This document shows, one piece after another, positions 1 through 7,879 of a DNA stretch of 64,000 bases (position 1 is its first letter; every line of letters starts with the position of its first letter). The DNA lies in assembly GCF_016744155.1 (NCBI RefSeq), contig NZ_JADGEW010000005.1, positions 124,001-188,000 of the forward strand, in the 5' to 3' direction. The notes below the pieces were generated by a model, which saw only the letters and a list, made by a program, of their open reading frames with translations, was not told where the DNA came from and did no database searches. Origin of the DNA: Amphritea sp. (lineage in GTDB: Bacteria; Pseudomonadota; Gammaproteobacteria; Pseudomonadales; Balneatricaceae). A program made the translations under genes and the position numbers.

Positions 1-1942
1 CATTGGTGACCGTTCGATTACTGGTCAGGTCGCCCGTGATCAGATGGTCGGTCCCTGGCAGGTGCCGGTGGCTGACTGTGCTGTGACTACTGCTTCGTTT
101 GATACTTATACCGGTGAAGCGATGGCGATGGGTGAGCGTACTCCTCTGGCTCTGGTTGATTCTCCCGCTTCTGGTCGCATGGCTGTAGGCGAAACAGTTA
201 CTAACCTGGCTGGTGTACAGATTAACGATATTATTGATATCAAATTGTCTGCGAACTGGATGTGCGCTGCAGGTCATCCGGGCGAAGATGAAAAGCTATA
301 TGACACGGTAAAAGCAGTCGGCATGGAGCTTTGTCCAGAACTGGGAATTACCATTCCAGTGGGTAAGGACTCTATGTCTATGCGTACCGTCTGGAACGAT
401 AACGGTGAAGATAAATCGGTTACTGCACCGACCTCGCTGATAATTACTGGTTTTGCTCCGGTTACGGATGTGCGTAAGACTCTGACGCCTCAGCTTCGTA
501 CTGATCAAGGTGAAACTGATCTGATTTTATTGGATCTGGGTAATGGTAAGAATCGTCTGGGTCTGTCAGCGCTGGCTCAGGTTTATAGCGAAGTAGGCCG
601 GGATGTACCCGATGTCGACGAGGCGGGCCAGTTGGTGGCGTTCTTCGGTGCGATCCAGGAACTGAATAAACAGGCTTTGCTGTTGGCCTACCATGATCGG
701 TCAGACGGCGGTTTATTTACCACTGTTGCCGAGATGGCGTTTGCTGGACACGTGGGTGTTGATATCAATCTGGACATGCTGTCAGCCGATAGTTCTGAGT
801 TTGCAGCAGCATTGTTTGCTGAAGAGCTGGGTGCAGTGGTTCAGGTTAAACGCGATGATCTGCAAACCGTGTTGACTGAATTAAATGCTGCGGGTCTGGG
901 TGAGATTACTAAAGTGATCGGTTCTGTGAATCTGGATGATGAAGTGCGGATTCATTTTGATGATGAAGAGATCTACGCGGAATCTCGTATTCAATTACAA
1001 CGCTGGTGGGCCGAAACGTCATACCGAATGCAGGCGCTGCGGGATAACTCTGAATGTGCTCAGCAGGAATTCGATGTTCTACTGGAGAAAGAAAATCCCG
1101 GTCTGAATGTAGAGTTGAGCTTTGATCAGAACGACAACGTTGCTGCACCCTTTATTGAATCAGGTGTTCGTCCTGAAGTGGCAATTATTCGAGAGCAGGG
1201 TGTAAACGGGCAGATCGAAATGGGCGCTGCCTTTGACCGTGCCGGTTTTGCTGCAGTTGATGTTCATATGAGTGATATTCTTGAAGGTCGGGTAGAACTG
1301 GACCGCTTTAAAGGTCTGGTTGCCTGTGGCGGTTTCTCATACGGTGATGTATTGGGCGCAGGCGAAGGCTGGGCTAAATCTATTCTGTTTAACGCTACAG
1401 CACGTAGCCAGTTCGAGGCGTTCTTTAATCGGCAAGATACTTTTGCATTGGGTATCTGTAATGGTTGTCAGATGCTCTCTAACCTACATGAGCTGATTCC
1501 GGGTGCTGAACACTGGCCTCATTTTGTACGTAACATGTCTGAGCAATTTGAAGCACGTGTGGCGATGGTTGAAGTTCAGGAAAGTAACTCTGTATTTCTT
1601 CAGGGGATGGCTGGTTCTCGCTTACCGATCGCAGTTGCGCACGGTGAGGGGCGAGCTGAGTTTACCGGTCAATCACAGCTAACGGCGTTGGAAAATTCTG
1701 GTGCAGTTGCGCTGCGTTATGTGGATAACTTTGGCAAGGTAACAGAAACTTATCCGGCTAACCCTAACGGATCACCCGATGGTATCACCGGTATTGCCTC
1801 TGCTGATGGCCGGGTTACCCTGATGATGCCCCACCCTGAGCGAGTATTCCGTGCAGTCACTAACAGTTGGGCACCCGATCATTGGGATGAGGATGGCGCC
1901 TGGATGCGGATGTTCCGTAACGCCCGTGTTTGGGTTGGTTAA
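1..1942 (+). CDS. purL: Phosphoribosylformylglycinamidine synthase, 3' part (PurL)
   Basis: This is the C-terminal half of the large single-chain FGAM synthase, which makes FGAM from FGAR, ATP and glutamine in purine synthesis. The reading frame is open from base 2, so the start lies outside the window; about 646 of the roughly 1,300 residues usual for the family are present. Visible parts are the end of the second AIRS-like ATP-binding half and the class I glutamine amidotransferase domain. The amidotransferase has its nucleophile in GICNGCQML (Cys codon near 1457) and the His-Glu pair in MPHPERVFR near the end. The stop is followed at once by a strong terminator, so purL ends its own transcription unit. 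Identification is very secure. Confidence 0.97.
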   Translation, partial: IGDRSITGQVARDQMVGPWQVPVADCAVTTASFDTYTGEAMAMGERTPLALVDSPASGRMAVGETVTNLAGVQINDIIDIKLSANWMCAAGHPGEDEKLYDTVKAVGMELCPELGITIPVGKDSMSMRTVWNDNGEDKSVTAPTSLIITGFAPVTDVRKTLTPQLRTDQGETDLILLDLGNGKNRLGLSALAQVYSEVGRDVPDVDEAGQLVAFFGAIQELNKQALLLAYHDRSDGGLFTTVAEMAFAGHVGVDINLDMLSADSSEFAAALFAEELGAVVQVKRDDLQTVLTELNAAGLGEITKVIGSVNLDDEVRIHFDDEEIYAESRIQLQRWWAETSYRMQALRDNSECAQQEFDVLLEKENPGLNVELSFDQNDNVAAPFIESGVRPEVAIIREQGVNGQIEMGAAFDRAGFAAVDVHMSDILEGRVELDRFKGLVACGGFSYGDVLGAGEGWAKSILFNATARSQFEAFFNRQDTFALGICNGCQMLSNLHELIPGAEHWPHFVRNMSEQFEARVAMVEVQESNSVFLQGMAGSRLPIAVAHGEGRAEFTGQSQLTALENSGAVALRYVDNFGKVTETYPANPNGSPDGITGIASADGRVTLMMPHPERVFRAVTNSWAPDHWDEDGAWMRMFRNARVWVG

Positions 1943-1960
1943 TAGTTCTACTCATAAAAA

Positions 1961-1987
1961 AAAGCGCCTTCGGGCGCTTTTTTATTT
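1961..1987 (+). terminator. Rho-independent terminator of purL
   Basis: A perfect 8-bp stem AAAGCGCC/GGCGCTTT closes a TTCG tetraloop and is followed by a T-rich run. It begins 19 bases after the purL stop codon. Confidence 0.93.
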
Positions 1988-1996
1988 TTAAGAGCT

Positions 1997-2086
1997 GTAG
2001 CTCGTAGTTCGAATGTTGCAAAAGGCCTTGACCGCCGTAGCTCGTTGTTCGATCGTTGCAAAAACCGCAACTTGCTCGTTGCTCGA
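1997..2086. repeat. Degenerate, oppositely oriented relatives of the GAGCAAC array
   Basis: Two imperfect copies of GTAGCTCGTNGTTCG followed by an A/T-rich piece ending GTTGCAAAA lie at 1997-2023 and 2037-2063. At 2072-2086 comes TTGCTCGTTGCTCGA. These contain the reverse complement (GTTGCTC) of the heptamer that forms the perfect array at 2179-2276. The whole 1997-2276 stretch therefore looks like one decayed-to-fresh repeat region with arms in opposite orientation that could pair in single-stranded DNA or RNA. No coding function is implied. Confidence 0.7.
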
Positions 2087-2178
2087 TAAAAACCTTTTTT
2101 ATTAAGGGTAGAAATACCAGATAGATTAAAACTTTGTAAGAAAGTTGGTGAGTTGGTTGGGCAGGGGATGATAATTCT

Positions 2179-2276
2179 GAGCAACGAGCAACGAGCAACG
2201 AGCAACGAGCAACGAGCAACGAGCAACGAGCAACGAGCAACGAGCAACGAGCAACGAGCAACGAGCAACGAGCAAC
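2179..2276. repeat. Perfect tandem array of 14 GAGCAAC heptamers
   Basis: Fourteen uninterrupted copies of the 7-base unit GAGCAAC run from 2179 to 2276, followed by a broken unit GAGCAGCAA. The array ends about 9 bases from the stop codon of the minus-strand rhodanese gene and lies between two convergent genes. Because 7 is not a multiple of 3 and the 21-base superperiod has no stop codon, minus-strand frames run open through it and give a spurious SLLVARC peptide repeat. Such a perfect short repeat should be prone to slippage and so vary in copy number between strains. Confidence 0.97.
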
Positions 2277-2285
2277 GAGCAGCAA

Positions 2286-2642
2286 TTATTTTTCCGTAGG
2301 GAGTTTAAGTTTCCACCAAGCCAGCATGCCTCCCTCAAGTTCTCGAGTGTCCAGTCCTGCTTTTATAAGTTTGCGAGTGGCGGGCTTGCTGCGATGGGCT
2401 GACAGGCAGATGCAAATAATGGGCTTGTCACCAGGTAGTTGCTTGATACGGGCGCTGCTAAGCTGGTGGAGAGGGAGGGATATTGCGCCAGATATGTGAC
2501 TTTTTTGGTATTCTTGACGAGTGCGTACATCGACAAATAAGTATTGGCTGATGGATAGTACTGCTTGCTCCGGATGAATAGAGGGGACTTTCCCCAGAGG
2601 CAGCCAGCTTAACCAGTCAGGTAGGTTTGATAGCCTATTCAT
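2286..2642 (-). CDS. Rhodanese-like sulfurtransferase, single domain
   Basis: A 118-residue protein with one rhodanese domain. The segment VDVRTRQEYQKSHISGAISLP is the usual CH2A region, split here by a few residues from the active-site loop CLSAHRS, whose Cys would carry a persulfide. Such proteins move sulfane sulfur between partners; the substrate cannot be read from sequence. The start codon overlaps the stop of the upstream DsrE-like gene in an ATGA arrangement (2639-2642), so the two should be translationally coupled. There is no signal peptide, so it is probably cytoplasmic. The stop codon abuts the GAGCAAC array. Confidence 0.88.
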   Translation of the reverse strand: MNRLSNLPDWLSWLPLGKVPSIHPEQAVLSISQYLFVDVRTRQEYQKSHISGAISLPLHQLSSARIKQLPGDKPIICICLSAHRSKPATRKLIKAGLDTRELEGGMLAWWKLKLPTEK

Positions 2643-3070
2643 GGGCGGACGTATATATAACCTTTTTGTTGCAGGTCGACGATTGCGGGAAGGCCTGCCT
2701 GTACCACATCTTCTGTTTCGACTTCATAAAGATCTTCGTAGGTAATGTTGTATCCGTTCAGGGTGTTACCACAGACTAGAAACTGAACTCCCCGTAATCG
2801 TAACGCATCTAACTGGATCTGCTTTCCGTCATCCTCGACGGCTTCCATAAGAAATTCGACCGCTTTTCCGTGAACCATTACTTTGATATCAATATTGTCG
2901 TCGCCCAGGGCTTCGAGGTGGTTGGAGACGTTTACCAGAGTTTCGTTGATTCTGCTCTCGTCATGATAGTTGACGTGGTAGACCACTTTCTGGAATGGAT
3001 ATTGTTCAGCTGAGCAGTTAAAGGCTGAGGTTAGCAATAAACAGCTCAGTAGCAGGGTTGTTACTTTCAT
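2639..3070 (-). CDS. Periplasmic DsrE-family protein
   Basis: I chose the start MKVTTLLLS because it begins a typical signal peptide (basic start, hydrophobic stretch, likely cleavage after CSA). A longer in-frame start at 3091 would add seven residues before it. The mature protein has the DsrE/DsrF-like fold pattern: KVVYHVNYHDES near the start, alternating strands, then GVQFLVCGNTLNG with the single conserved Cys and a C-terminal LQQKGYIYVRP. Family members often act in sulfur transfer or are of unknown role. Coupling to the rhodanese gene supports a sulfur function, but this protein is predicted to be exported and its partner is not. Confidence 0.8.
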   Translation of the reverse strand: MKVTTLLLSCLLLTSAFNCSAEQYPFQKVVYHVNYHDESRINETLVNVSNHLEALGDDNIDIKVMVHGKAVEFLMEAVEDDGKQIQLDALRLRGVQFLVCGNTLNGYNITYEDLYEVETEDVVQAGLPAIVDLQQKGYIYVRP

Positions 3071-3089
3071 GGTAATTACTTCGCAATAC

Positions 3090-3135
3090 AAAAAAAACCG
3101 GTACCTGCAGTATAGGATACTGCCGGCACCGGTTT
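3090..3135 (-). terminator. Terminator of the OmpA-like gene (minus strand)
   Basis: The stem AAACCGGTACCTGCAGTAT pairs with ATACTGCCGGCACCGGTTT around a 3-base loop (19 bp with two mismatches). The A-run on the left becomes a run of T on the minus strand, the direction of the OmpA-like gene, whose stop is 45 bases upstream. Confidence 0.85.
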
Positions 3136-3180
3136 ATATTAGACTTTACTGTTGTATTAACAGAAAGTTATTAGCAGATA

Positions 3181-3795
3181 TTACTGCTGAACGTGGATCT
3201 GCTTCTGACCATTGATAGTTACTTCTACGCGACGGTTCTCAGCCAGGCAGCTCTGACGTGAAGCGCCAGCATCTGTACATTCTTTAACTGGGTTTGCTTC
3301 ACCATATGAGTGAGATACTACTTTACCGTTAGTATCGATACCAGCAGCAGTCAGTGCAGCATCAACAGCTTCTACGCGACGCTGAGAAAGAGCATCGTTA
3401 TATGCGCTGCTACCAACAGAGTCGGTATAGCCTTTCAATTCAATAGAGCTCAACTTAGCCAGTGAACCAACATAGCTTACGATAGCGCTTACATTAGTTA
3501 CTTCGCTGCTGTCGGAAGCAAAGTGAATGATGTGACTTTCTTCAGCATCAATCATCTTCATGACCATTGTTGGTGCTGGAGTTGGTTCCGGTGCTGGTGC
3601 TTTTGCATCTGCGCCACACTCTACGGTTTTGTCGTCTTCACTCCAGTAGCCGGTCTGCCAGCACTCACCGTATCCTGTTTTCCAGACGGTGTCGGCAGAG
3701 TTGGTAGCGTAACCTGCGTGGTTAGGGTGTGCCTGAGCTGCTGCAGAAATTCCCATTGTCAGAGCCAGAGCTGTTGTGAGTGCAAGTTTCTTCAT
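3181..3795 (-). CDS. OmpA-family outer-membrane/peptidoglycan-binding protein
   Basis: About 204 residues from the start MKKLALTTALALTMG, which gives a clean signal peptide ending near AQA. An AAGGA Shine-Dalgarno lies 8 bases upstream; an ATG one codon earlier is equally possible, and a longer frame from 3822 is unlikely. The mature N-terminus is short, with two Cys (GECWQTGYWS and KTVECGADA), then a Pro/Ala-rich hinge (APAPEPTPAPTM). A C-terminal OmpA-like domain follows, with the peptidoglycan-binding pattern LKGYTDSVGSSAYNDALSQRR and a final NRRVEVTING. There is no eight-stranded OmpA barrel. It would tether the envelope to peptidoglycan. It is monocistronic with its own terminator. Confidence 0.88.
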   Translation of the reverse strand: MKKLALTTALALTMGISAAAQAHPNHAGYATNSADTVWKTGYGECWQTGYWSEDDKTVECGADAKAPAPEPTPAPTMVMKMIDAEESHIIHFASDSSEVTNVSAIVSYVGSLAKLSSIELKGYTDSVGSSAYNDALSQRRVEAVDAALTAAGIDTNGKVVSHSYGEANPVKECTDAGASRQSCLAENRRVEVTINGQKQIHVQQ

Positions 3796-3921
3796 CATAT
3801 ACATCCTTATTTGTGTATTCATTGTCTAGTGTAGCTATTTATACCAGTTCAACCTGAACCTAAGTTAAACAGAGCGACTCTGAGCATCCCTCATACAGGA
3901 ATTAAAGCCTAAAAAGCGACA

Positions 3922-4221
3922 CTATGGTAAAACTTTTTTGTATGGTTTTACCACCACTTGTTGATAAACACCCGCATTAATATACGGATCTTTGTCGGCC
4001 CAGCTTTGGGCTTGCTCAAGAGAGGTGAATTCTGCGATAACCAAACTGCCCGTAAAGCCAGCAGGACCTGGGTCTTCGCTGTCGATTGCCGGGTGCGGCC
4101 CTGCGACTAGAAGGCGGCCTTCATCGCGTAGTGCTACAAGGCGTGCTAAGTGCTCAGGTCGGGCTGACAGACGTTGCTCCAGCGTGCCGGGCTTATCTTC
4201 GCTGATAATGGCGTAGAACAT
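3922..4221 (-). CDS. yciI: YciI-family protein
   Basis: A 99-residue protein matching YciI along its length. It opens with [28 protein letters not shown] and contains the family's His-Asp pattern ([33 protein letters not shown]) in a ferredoxin-like fold. Family members resemble muconolactone isomerase; the physiological reaction is not established. It lies 10 bases downstream of yciB on the same strand, an association shared with many gammaproteobacteria, so the two form an operon. Confidence 0.9.
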   Translation of the reverse strand: MFYAIISEDKPGTLEQRLSARPEHLARLVALRDEGRLLVAGPHPAIDSEDPGPAGFTGSLVIAEFTSLEQAQSWADKDPYINAGVYQQVVVKPYKKVLP

Positions 4222-4231
4222 TCTTTAATCC

Positions 4232-4795
4232 CTAATTTTCGTTTTCGTTATTGCTTTCGTTCGCATCAGGTTCAATATGCTTTGATATATAGAAACCTTG
4301 TAGCAAGATAAAAACCACAGTCAGTCCTAACATGCCAAATAGTTTGAAGTTAACCCACGTCTCTTCGCTCATAGTGTAGGCTACGTACAGGTTTATTGCC
4401 CCTAGTATGAGATAGAAAACTATCCAGGCTATATTCAATTGCTTCCATGCCTGTGCAGGCATCTCAATAGCGCCTGCCATTAACCTCTGTATGATGGTTT
4501 TATCGCCAATGAACTGGCTGCCAAGAAATGCTACTGCAAATAGCCAGGTAACCACGGTGGGTTTCCATTGAATAAAAGTCTTGTCTTGAAAAATAATAGT
4601 GGCCCCGCCTAGTACTACGACTAGCCCTAGAGTCACCAGTTGAATCATCTCTATCTTATGGGTCTTGATCCAGGTGTAGAGTATCTGTACAAGAGTGGCA
4701 GGAATGAGAATGGCGGTTGCCAAAATAATATCGTCGGTGCTTTTGTAGACAATAAAGAAGATAATAACCGGCAGAAAATCTAAAAGTAGTTTCAT
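4232..4795 (-). CDS. yciB: Inner-membrane septation protein YciB (IspZ)
   Basis: A 187-residue polytopic membrane protein beginning MKLLLDFLPVIIFFIVYK, the usual YciB start, with five or six hydrophobic segments spread over the length. The conserved inner region KPTVVTWLFAVAFLGSQFIGDKTIIQRLM and the later WVNFKLFGMLGLTVVFILLQG are recognisable family blocks. YciB takes part in cell-envelope and septum synthesis in the inner membrane. The C-terminus is a short hydrophilic tail rich in Glu and Asn. It is divergent from the PHP gene with only 38 bases between, so its promoter must lie at least partly inside that gap or the neighbouring gene. Confidence 0.93.
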   Translation of the reverse strand: MKLLLDFLPVIIFFIVYKSTDDIILATAILIPATLVQILYTWIKTHKIEMIQLVTLGLVVVLGGATIIFQDKTFIQWKPTVVTWLFAVAFLGSQFIGDKTIIQRLMAGAIEMPAQAWKQLNIAWIVFYLILGAINLYVAYTMSEETWVNFKLFGMLGLTVVFILLQGFYISKHIEPDANESNNENEN

Positions 4796-4833
4796 GACAA
4801 CATTTTAGTAGTTAGAAGTGGGTTGATTATAGA

Positions 4834-5709
4834 GTGAGCGAGTTAAGTTATAAACCCGGAGACGGTGTGGAATTGCCTTATAGTGACCTTCATTGTCATT
4901 CCTGCTACTCAGACGGAGAACTTACGCCTGCTGAGTTACTACAGATTGCTGCTGAACGAGGGGTAAAAGTGTTTGCTCTGACCGATCACGATACAGTAGC
5001 TGGTGTTCAGGAGCTCAGAGCGGCTGCTGTGGATAGCTCTGTTAAGGTGTTGTCTGGTGCTGAGCTGACTTGTGGCTGGGGGCGAGGTATGGTTCATATC
5101 ATCGGGCTTGGATTTGATGAAACCGACTCTTTATTAGGTGAGTATCTGCAGGGGCTGGATAAGCTTAGGTTGGAAAGAGCGGGTCTAATTGCACAGAAAT
5201 TGGTCAAACGTAACATTCCAGATCTTCTTCCAAGAGTGATTGAGTTAGCGGGTACAGGTCAGATTGGTCGGCCTCATTTTGCACAGGCGATGGTTGAAGC
5301 TGGAGTGGTTAATAACGAAGCACAGGCTTTTAATCGTTATCTGGGCGCAGGAAAAGTTGGCGATGTAAAAGTAGAGTGGCCGACTATGGAGCAGGGAATT
5401 AATATTATACGCCAGTCGGGAGGAGTGGCTGTTTTGGCTCACCCAACAAAATATAATATGACCTTTACTAAGGTGCGGATAATGATTGAAAGCTTTAACG
5501 AGCAGGGAGGGGATGCAATTGAAATTAGTTATCCTGGAATTGAATCGGGTCATACTTTACAGCTAGATAAATTGGCGACTAAGTATGAAATGATGATATC
5601 TGCTGGTAGCGACTTCCACAAAAAACAGTTTCACTGGACCGCTATTGGAAAGTATCCAGGTTATAGCAGTAATAATGCTCACGTACTCTCTAAATTGCTT
5701 CAGCATTAA
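4834..5709 (+). CDS. PHP-domain phosphoesterase (YciV/TrpH, RNase AM type)
   Basis: A 291-residue PHP-fold metal-dependent phosphatase. Metal ligands show in YSDLHCHSCYSDG near residue 18, in ALTDHDTVAG near 50, in LAHPTKYN, and in SAGSDFH near the end. E. coli relatives hydrolyse 3',5'-nucleoside bisphosphates and trim RNA 5' ends. The start is GTG; there is no closer ATG with better spacing. It is followed 50 bases later by yciO on the same strand, the usual pairing. Function is assigned by family, not by residue-level proof of substrate. Confidence 0.88.
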   Translation: MSELSYKPGDGVELPYSDLHCHSCYSDGELTPAELLQIAAERGVKVFALTDHDTVAGVQELRAAAVDSSVKVLSGAELTCGWGRGMVHIIGLGFDETDSLLGEYLQGLDKLRLERAGLIAQKLVKRNIPDLLPRVIELAGTGQIGRPHFAQAMVEAGVVNNEAQAFNRYLGAGKVGDVKVEWPTMEQGINIIRQSGGVAVLAHPTKYNMTFTKVRIMIESFNEQGGDAIEISYPGIESGHTLQLDKLATKYEMMISAGSDFHKKQFHWTAIGKYPGYSSNNAHVLSKLLQH

Positions 5710-5759
5710 CCTGTAATTAAGTAGAATTACTCTTATATATTTTAGTAAAAGGTTTTATT

Positions 5760-6377
5760 GTGAGCCAGTTTTTTCAGATTCATCCGGATAATCCTCAGCA
5801 GCGGCTGATTAGTCAGGCTGTTGATATAATCAAGAAGGGTGGGGTAGTTGTTTATCCTACTGATTGTGCCTATGCACTGGGTTGTCATTTAGGTGACAAG
5901 TCTGCGCTGGAAAAAATAAAGCGTATTCGTAAATTAGATGATAAACATAACTTTACACTGGTTTGCCGGGATCTATCAGAAATTGGTACCTATGCTAAAG
6001 TTGATAATTCTGTTTATCGTTTGTTGAAGGCTCATACGCCGGGTGCATACACCTTTATATTGAATGCGACGACGGAGGTTCCGCGACGTTTATTGCATCC
6101 TAAAAGGCGAACCATTGGATTGAGGATTCCGGAAAATAATATAGCGCTACATATAATGGAAGCATTAGGTGAGCCTATCATGAGTACGTCATTAATAATG
6201 CCAGGTGAAGAGCTTCCTTTAACAGACCCTTATGAGATTCGGGATGTTTTGCAGCATGAGGTTGATCTTGTTATTGATGGGGGTTATTGCGGAATGGAGG
6301 CGACATCGGTTATTAATTTGGTAGATGATGTGCCAGTTGTTATTCGTGAAGGGGCCGGTGATATTTCTACCTTTTAA
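5760..6377 (+). CDS. yciO: YciO/Sua5/YrdC-family dsRNA-binding-fold protein
   Basis: A 205-residue protein of the YrdC/Sua5 fold, closest in pattern to YciO: MSQFFQIHPDNPQQR, then GGVVVYPTDCAYALGCHLGDK, RKLDDKHNFTLVCRDL, and PGAYTFILNAT. Sua5/TsaC proteins make threonylcarbamoyl-AMP for the t6A modification of tRNA; YciO is a paralogue whose activity is less certain. The start is GTG with AAAGG upstream. The PHP-yciO pairing is conserved, but the usual downstream scpA-scpB genes are absent here; an H-NS family gene follows instead. Confidence 0.88.
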   Translation: MSQFFQIHPDNPQQRLISQAVDIIKKGGVVVYPTDCAYALGCHLGDKSALEKIKRIRKLDDKHNFTLVCRDLSEIGTYAKVDNSVYRLLKAHTPGAYTFILNATTEVPRRLLHPKRRTIGLRIPENNIALHIMEALGEPIMSTSLIMPGEELPLTDPYEIRDVLQHEVDLVIDGGYCGMEATSVINLVDDVPVVIREGAGDISTF

Positions 6378-6468
6378 TAATTAATTTTTTTATTTTCATT
6401 GAAAAATAATAATTATTAAACAATAATTCCTTTTTGTTCCCCAAACCCTTTTTTGTTGGTGATTAATA

Positions 6469-6855
6469 ATGACCGATTTTGTAAAACTTTTAACTCGAAA
6501 GAACTCTCTTCGTAAACAGTGCCAGGTATTGGCTAGCGCTGATATTGAAAAAGCGATCGCTGATCTTAACGAGATTCTGGAAGAGAAGCTTGAGCAAGAA
6601 AATGCGCTGTTAGCAAATGAACAGGAGCGCCTAGAGAAGATTGAAGCGATTAAGCAGAGTATGCTGGAAGCTGGTGTGGATCTGAATGATCTGATGACGT
6701 TGGTTGATGCGCCTGTTAAGAAGAAAGTTGCCCCTAAGTATCAGGTAACTGACGAAAATGGTGAGCTGCATCAGTGGTCTGGTCGTGGTCGTACGCCGGC
6801 TGCTTTTCAGGCGGCATTTGCAGCAGGGAAAACTAAGGAAGATTGCTTAATTTAA
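6469..6855 (+). CDS. H-NS family nucleoid-structuring protein
   Basis: A 128-residue protein with an N-terminal coiled-coil-like oligomerisation region (about residues 20-70, rich in Glu, Leu and Lys), a short linker and a C-terminal H-NS DNA-binding domain. The domain reads KYQVTDENGELHQWSGRGRTP, followed by AAFQAAFAAGKTKEDCLI. The RGR in the WSGRGRTP loop is the AT-hook-like minor-groove contact (QGR in E. coli H-NS). It would silence AT-rich DNA. The 90 bases upstream are strikingly AT-rich, which suits autorepression. The Shine-Dalgarno is weak (GGTGAT). It is monocistronic with its own terminator. Confidence 0.88.
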   Translation: MTDFVKLLTRKNSLRKQCQVLASADIEKAIADLNEILEEKLEQENALLANEQERLEKIEAIKQSMLEAGVDLNDLMTLVDAPVKKKVAPKYQVTDENGELHQWSGRGRTPAAFQAAFAAGKTKEDCLI

Positions 6856-6880
6856 TAAGCGTTTTCCGGTAGAATTAAGA

Positions 6881-6915
6881 AAAGCTCTTCGATGCTCTAT
6901 CGAAGAGCTTTTTTG
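6881..6915 (+). terminator. Rho-independent terminator of the H-NS family gene
   Basis: A perfect 13-bp stem AAAGCTCTTCGAT/ATCGAAGAGCTTT around the loop GCTCT, followed by a run of T. Confidence 0.94.
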
Positions 6916-6967
6916 TTTTTCATATATACAGAGTTTTATAAATAAAAATTCATACGAGGATGCGTCG

Positions 6968-7813
6968 ATGATTGACGAAAAACTGCAAAAAGTTTTGGCG
7001 CGTTCCGGATTGGGTTCACGTCGTGAGATGGAACGTTGGATTGAAGCTGGTCGTATTTCAGTAAACGATCAGGTGGCAACGCTCGGCGACAGAATCTCGA
7101 TTCGGGATGCGGTAGAGGTCGACGGGCGACCACATAAAATGGTGTTCGATCGGGATAGCGATCGTAAAGTGTTGGTCTACAATAAGCCTTTAGGTGAGAT
7201 TGCGACCCGTCACGATCCTGAAGGTAGAGCGACGGTGTTTGATCACTTGCCGCCTTTGAAGCAAGGGCGCTGGATCGCGGTCGGTCGTCTGGATATCAAT
7301 ACCTCCGGTTTGTTGTTGTTTACTACCGATGGTGAGTTGGCGAATAACCTGATGCACCCTTCTGCAAATATTGATCGGGAATACGCAGTGCGGGTTCTGG
7401 GTAATGTGGACGAGGCGATGATCGCCCGGCTTAAGGCGGGTGTGCTGCTTGATGATGGTATGGCGCGTTTTTCTGATGTGCAGTTCTTTGATGGAGATGG
7501 CGCTAACAAGTGGTATCACGTCTGCATCATGGAAGGCCGAAACCGTGAAGTGCGACGACTCTGGGAATCACAGGATGTTCAGGTCAGTCGATTGAAGCGG
7601 GTTCGATATGGGCCGTTCTTTTTGCCGAGTGAAGTGAAAGCTGGTCATTGGAAAGAGTTGTCACAAAAAGAGATCAATATGCTTTCGAGTATGTTGGATA
7701 TGAAGCAGAAAAAGAATAAAGCGCCGACAGTGAAAGAGGCTGAGGAAGCGGATCGTCGTGTACGTCGACAGCGGACTCGTCGAGAGGTTGGGCCGAAGCG
7801 TTCTGACCGTTGA
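6968..7813 (+). CDS. rluB: 23S rRNA pseudouridine(2605) synthase RluB
   Basis: A 281-residue RsuA/RluB-family pseudouridine synthase. The N-terminal S4 RNA-binding domain (EKLQKVLARSGLGSRREMERWIEAGRISV) precedes the catalytic core, where GRLDINTSGLLLFTTDGELAN carries the catalytic Asp. NREVRRLWE and VSRLKRVRYGPF are the later family blocks. The C-terminal tail is strongly basic (KRSDR end), as usual for RluB. It would modify U2605 in helix 93 of 23S rRNA. A GAGG Shine-Dalgarno precedes ATG 6968. It is the sole gene between two terminators. Confidence 0.93.
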   Translation: MIDEKLQKVLARSGLGSRREMERWIEAGRISVNDQVATLGDRISIRDAVEVDGRPHKMVFDRDSDRKVLVYNKPLGEIATRHDPEGRATVFDHLPPLKQGRWIAVGRLDINTSGLLLFTTDGELANNLMHPSANIDREYAVRVLGNVDEAMIARLKAGVLLDDGMARFSDVQFFDGDGANKWYHVCIMEGRNREVRRLWESQDVQVSRLKRVRYGPFFLPSEVKAGHWKELSQKEINMLSSMLDMKQKKNKAPTVKEAEEADRRVRRQRTRREVGPKRSDR

Positions 7814-7840
7814 TCTGTTCATGATTATCTAGTGATACAA

Positions 7841-7867
7841 AAAAACGCAGCTTAAGCTGCGTTTTTT
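7841..7867. terminator. Bidirectional terminator between rluB and yciK
   Basis: A perfect palindrome AAAAACGCAGCTT/AAGCTGCGTTTTT flanked by A and T runs on the two sides. It can end both rluB (plus) and the ubiG-mupP-yciK operon (minus). Confidence 0.93.
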
Positions 7868-7879
7868 TATATCGGGTGC

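Noticed and set aside
2179-2276. CRISPR array
   Set aside because: The repeat has no spacers; it is a contiguous 7-base tandem repeat and no cas gene is near.
1860-2338. Long minus-strand frames with a repeated SLLVARC peptide
   Set aside because: They arise because the 7-base array has no stop in its 21-base superperiod; outside the array they are antisense to purL or overlap the rhodanese end, with no ribosome-binding site.
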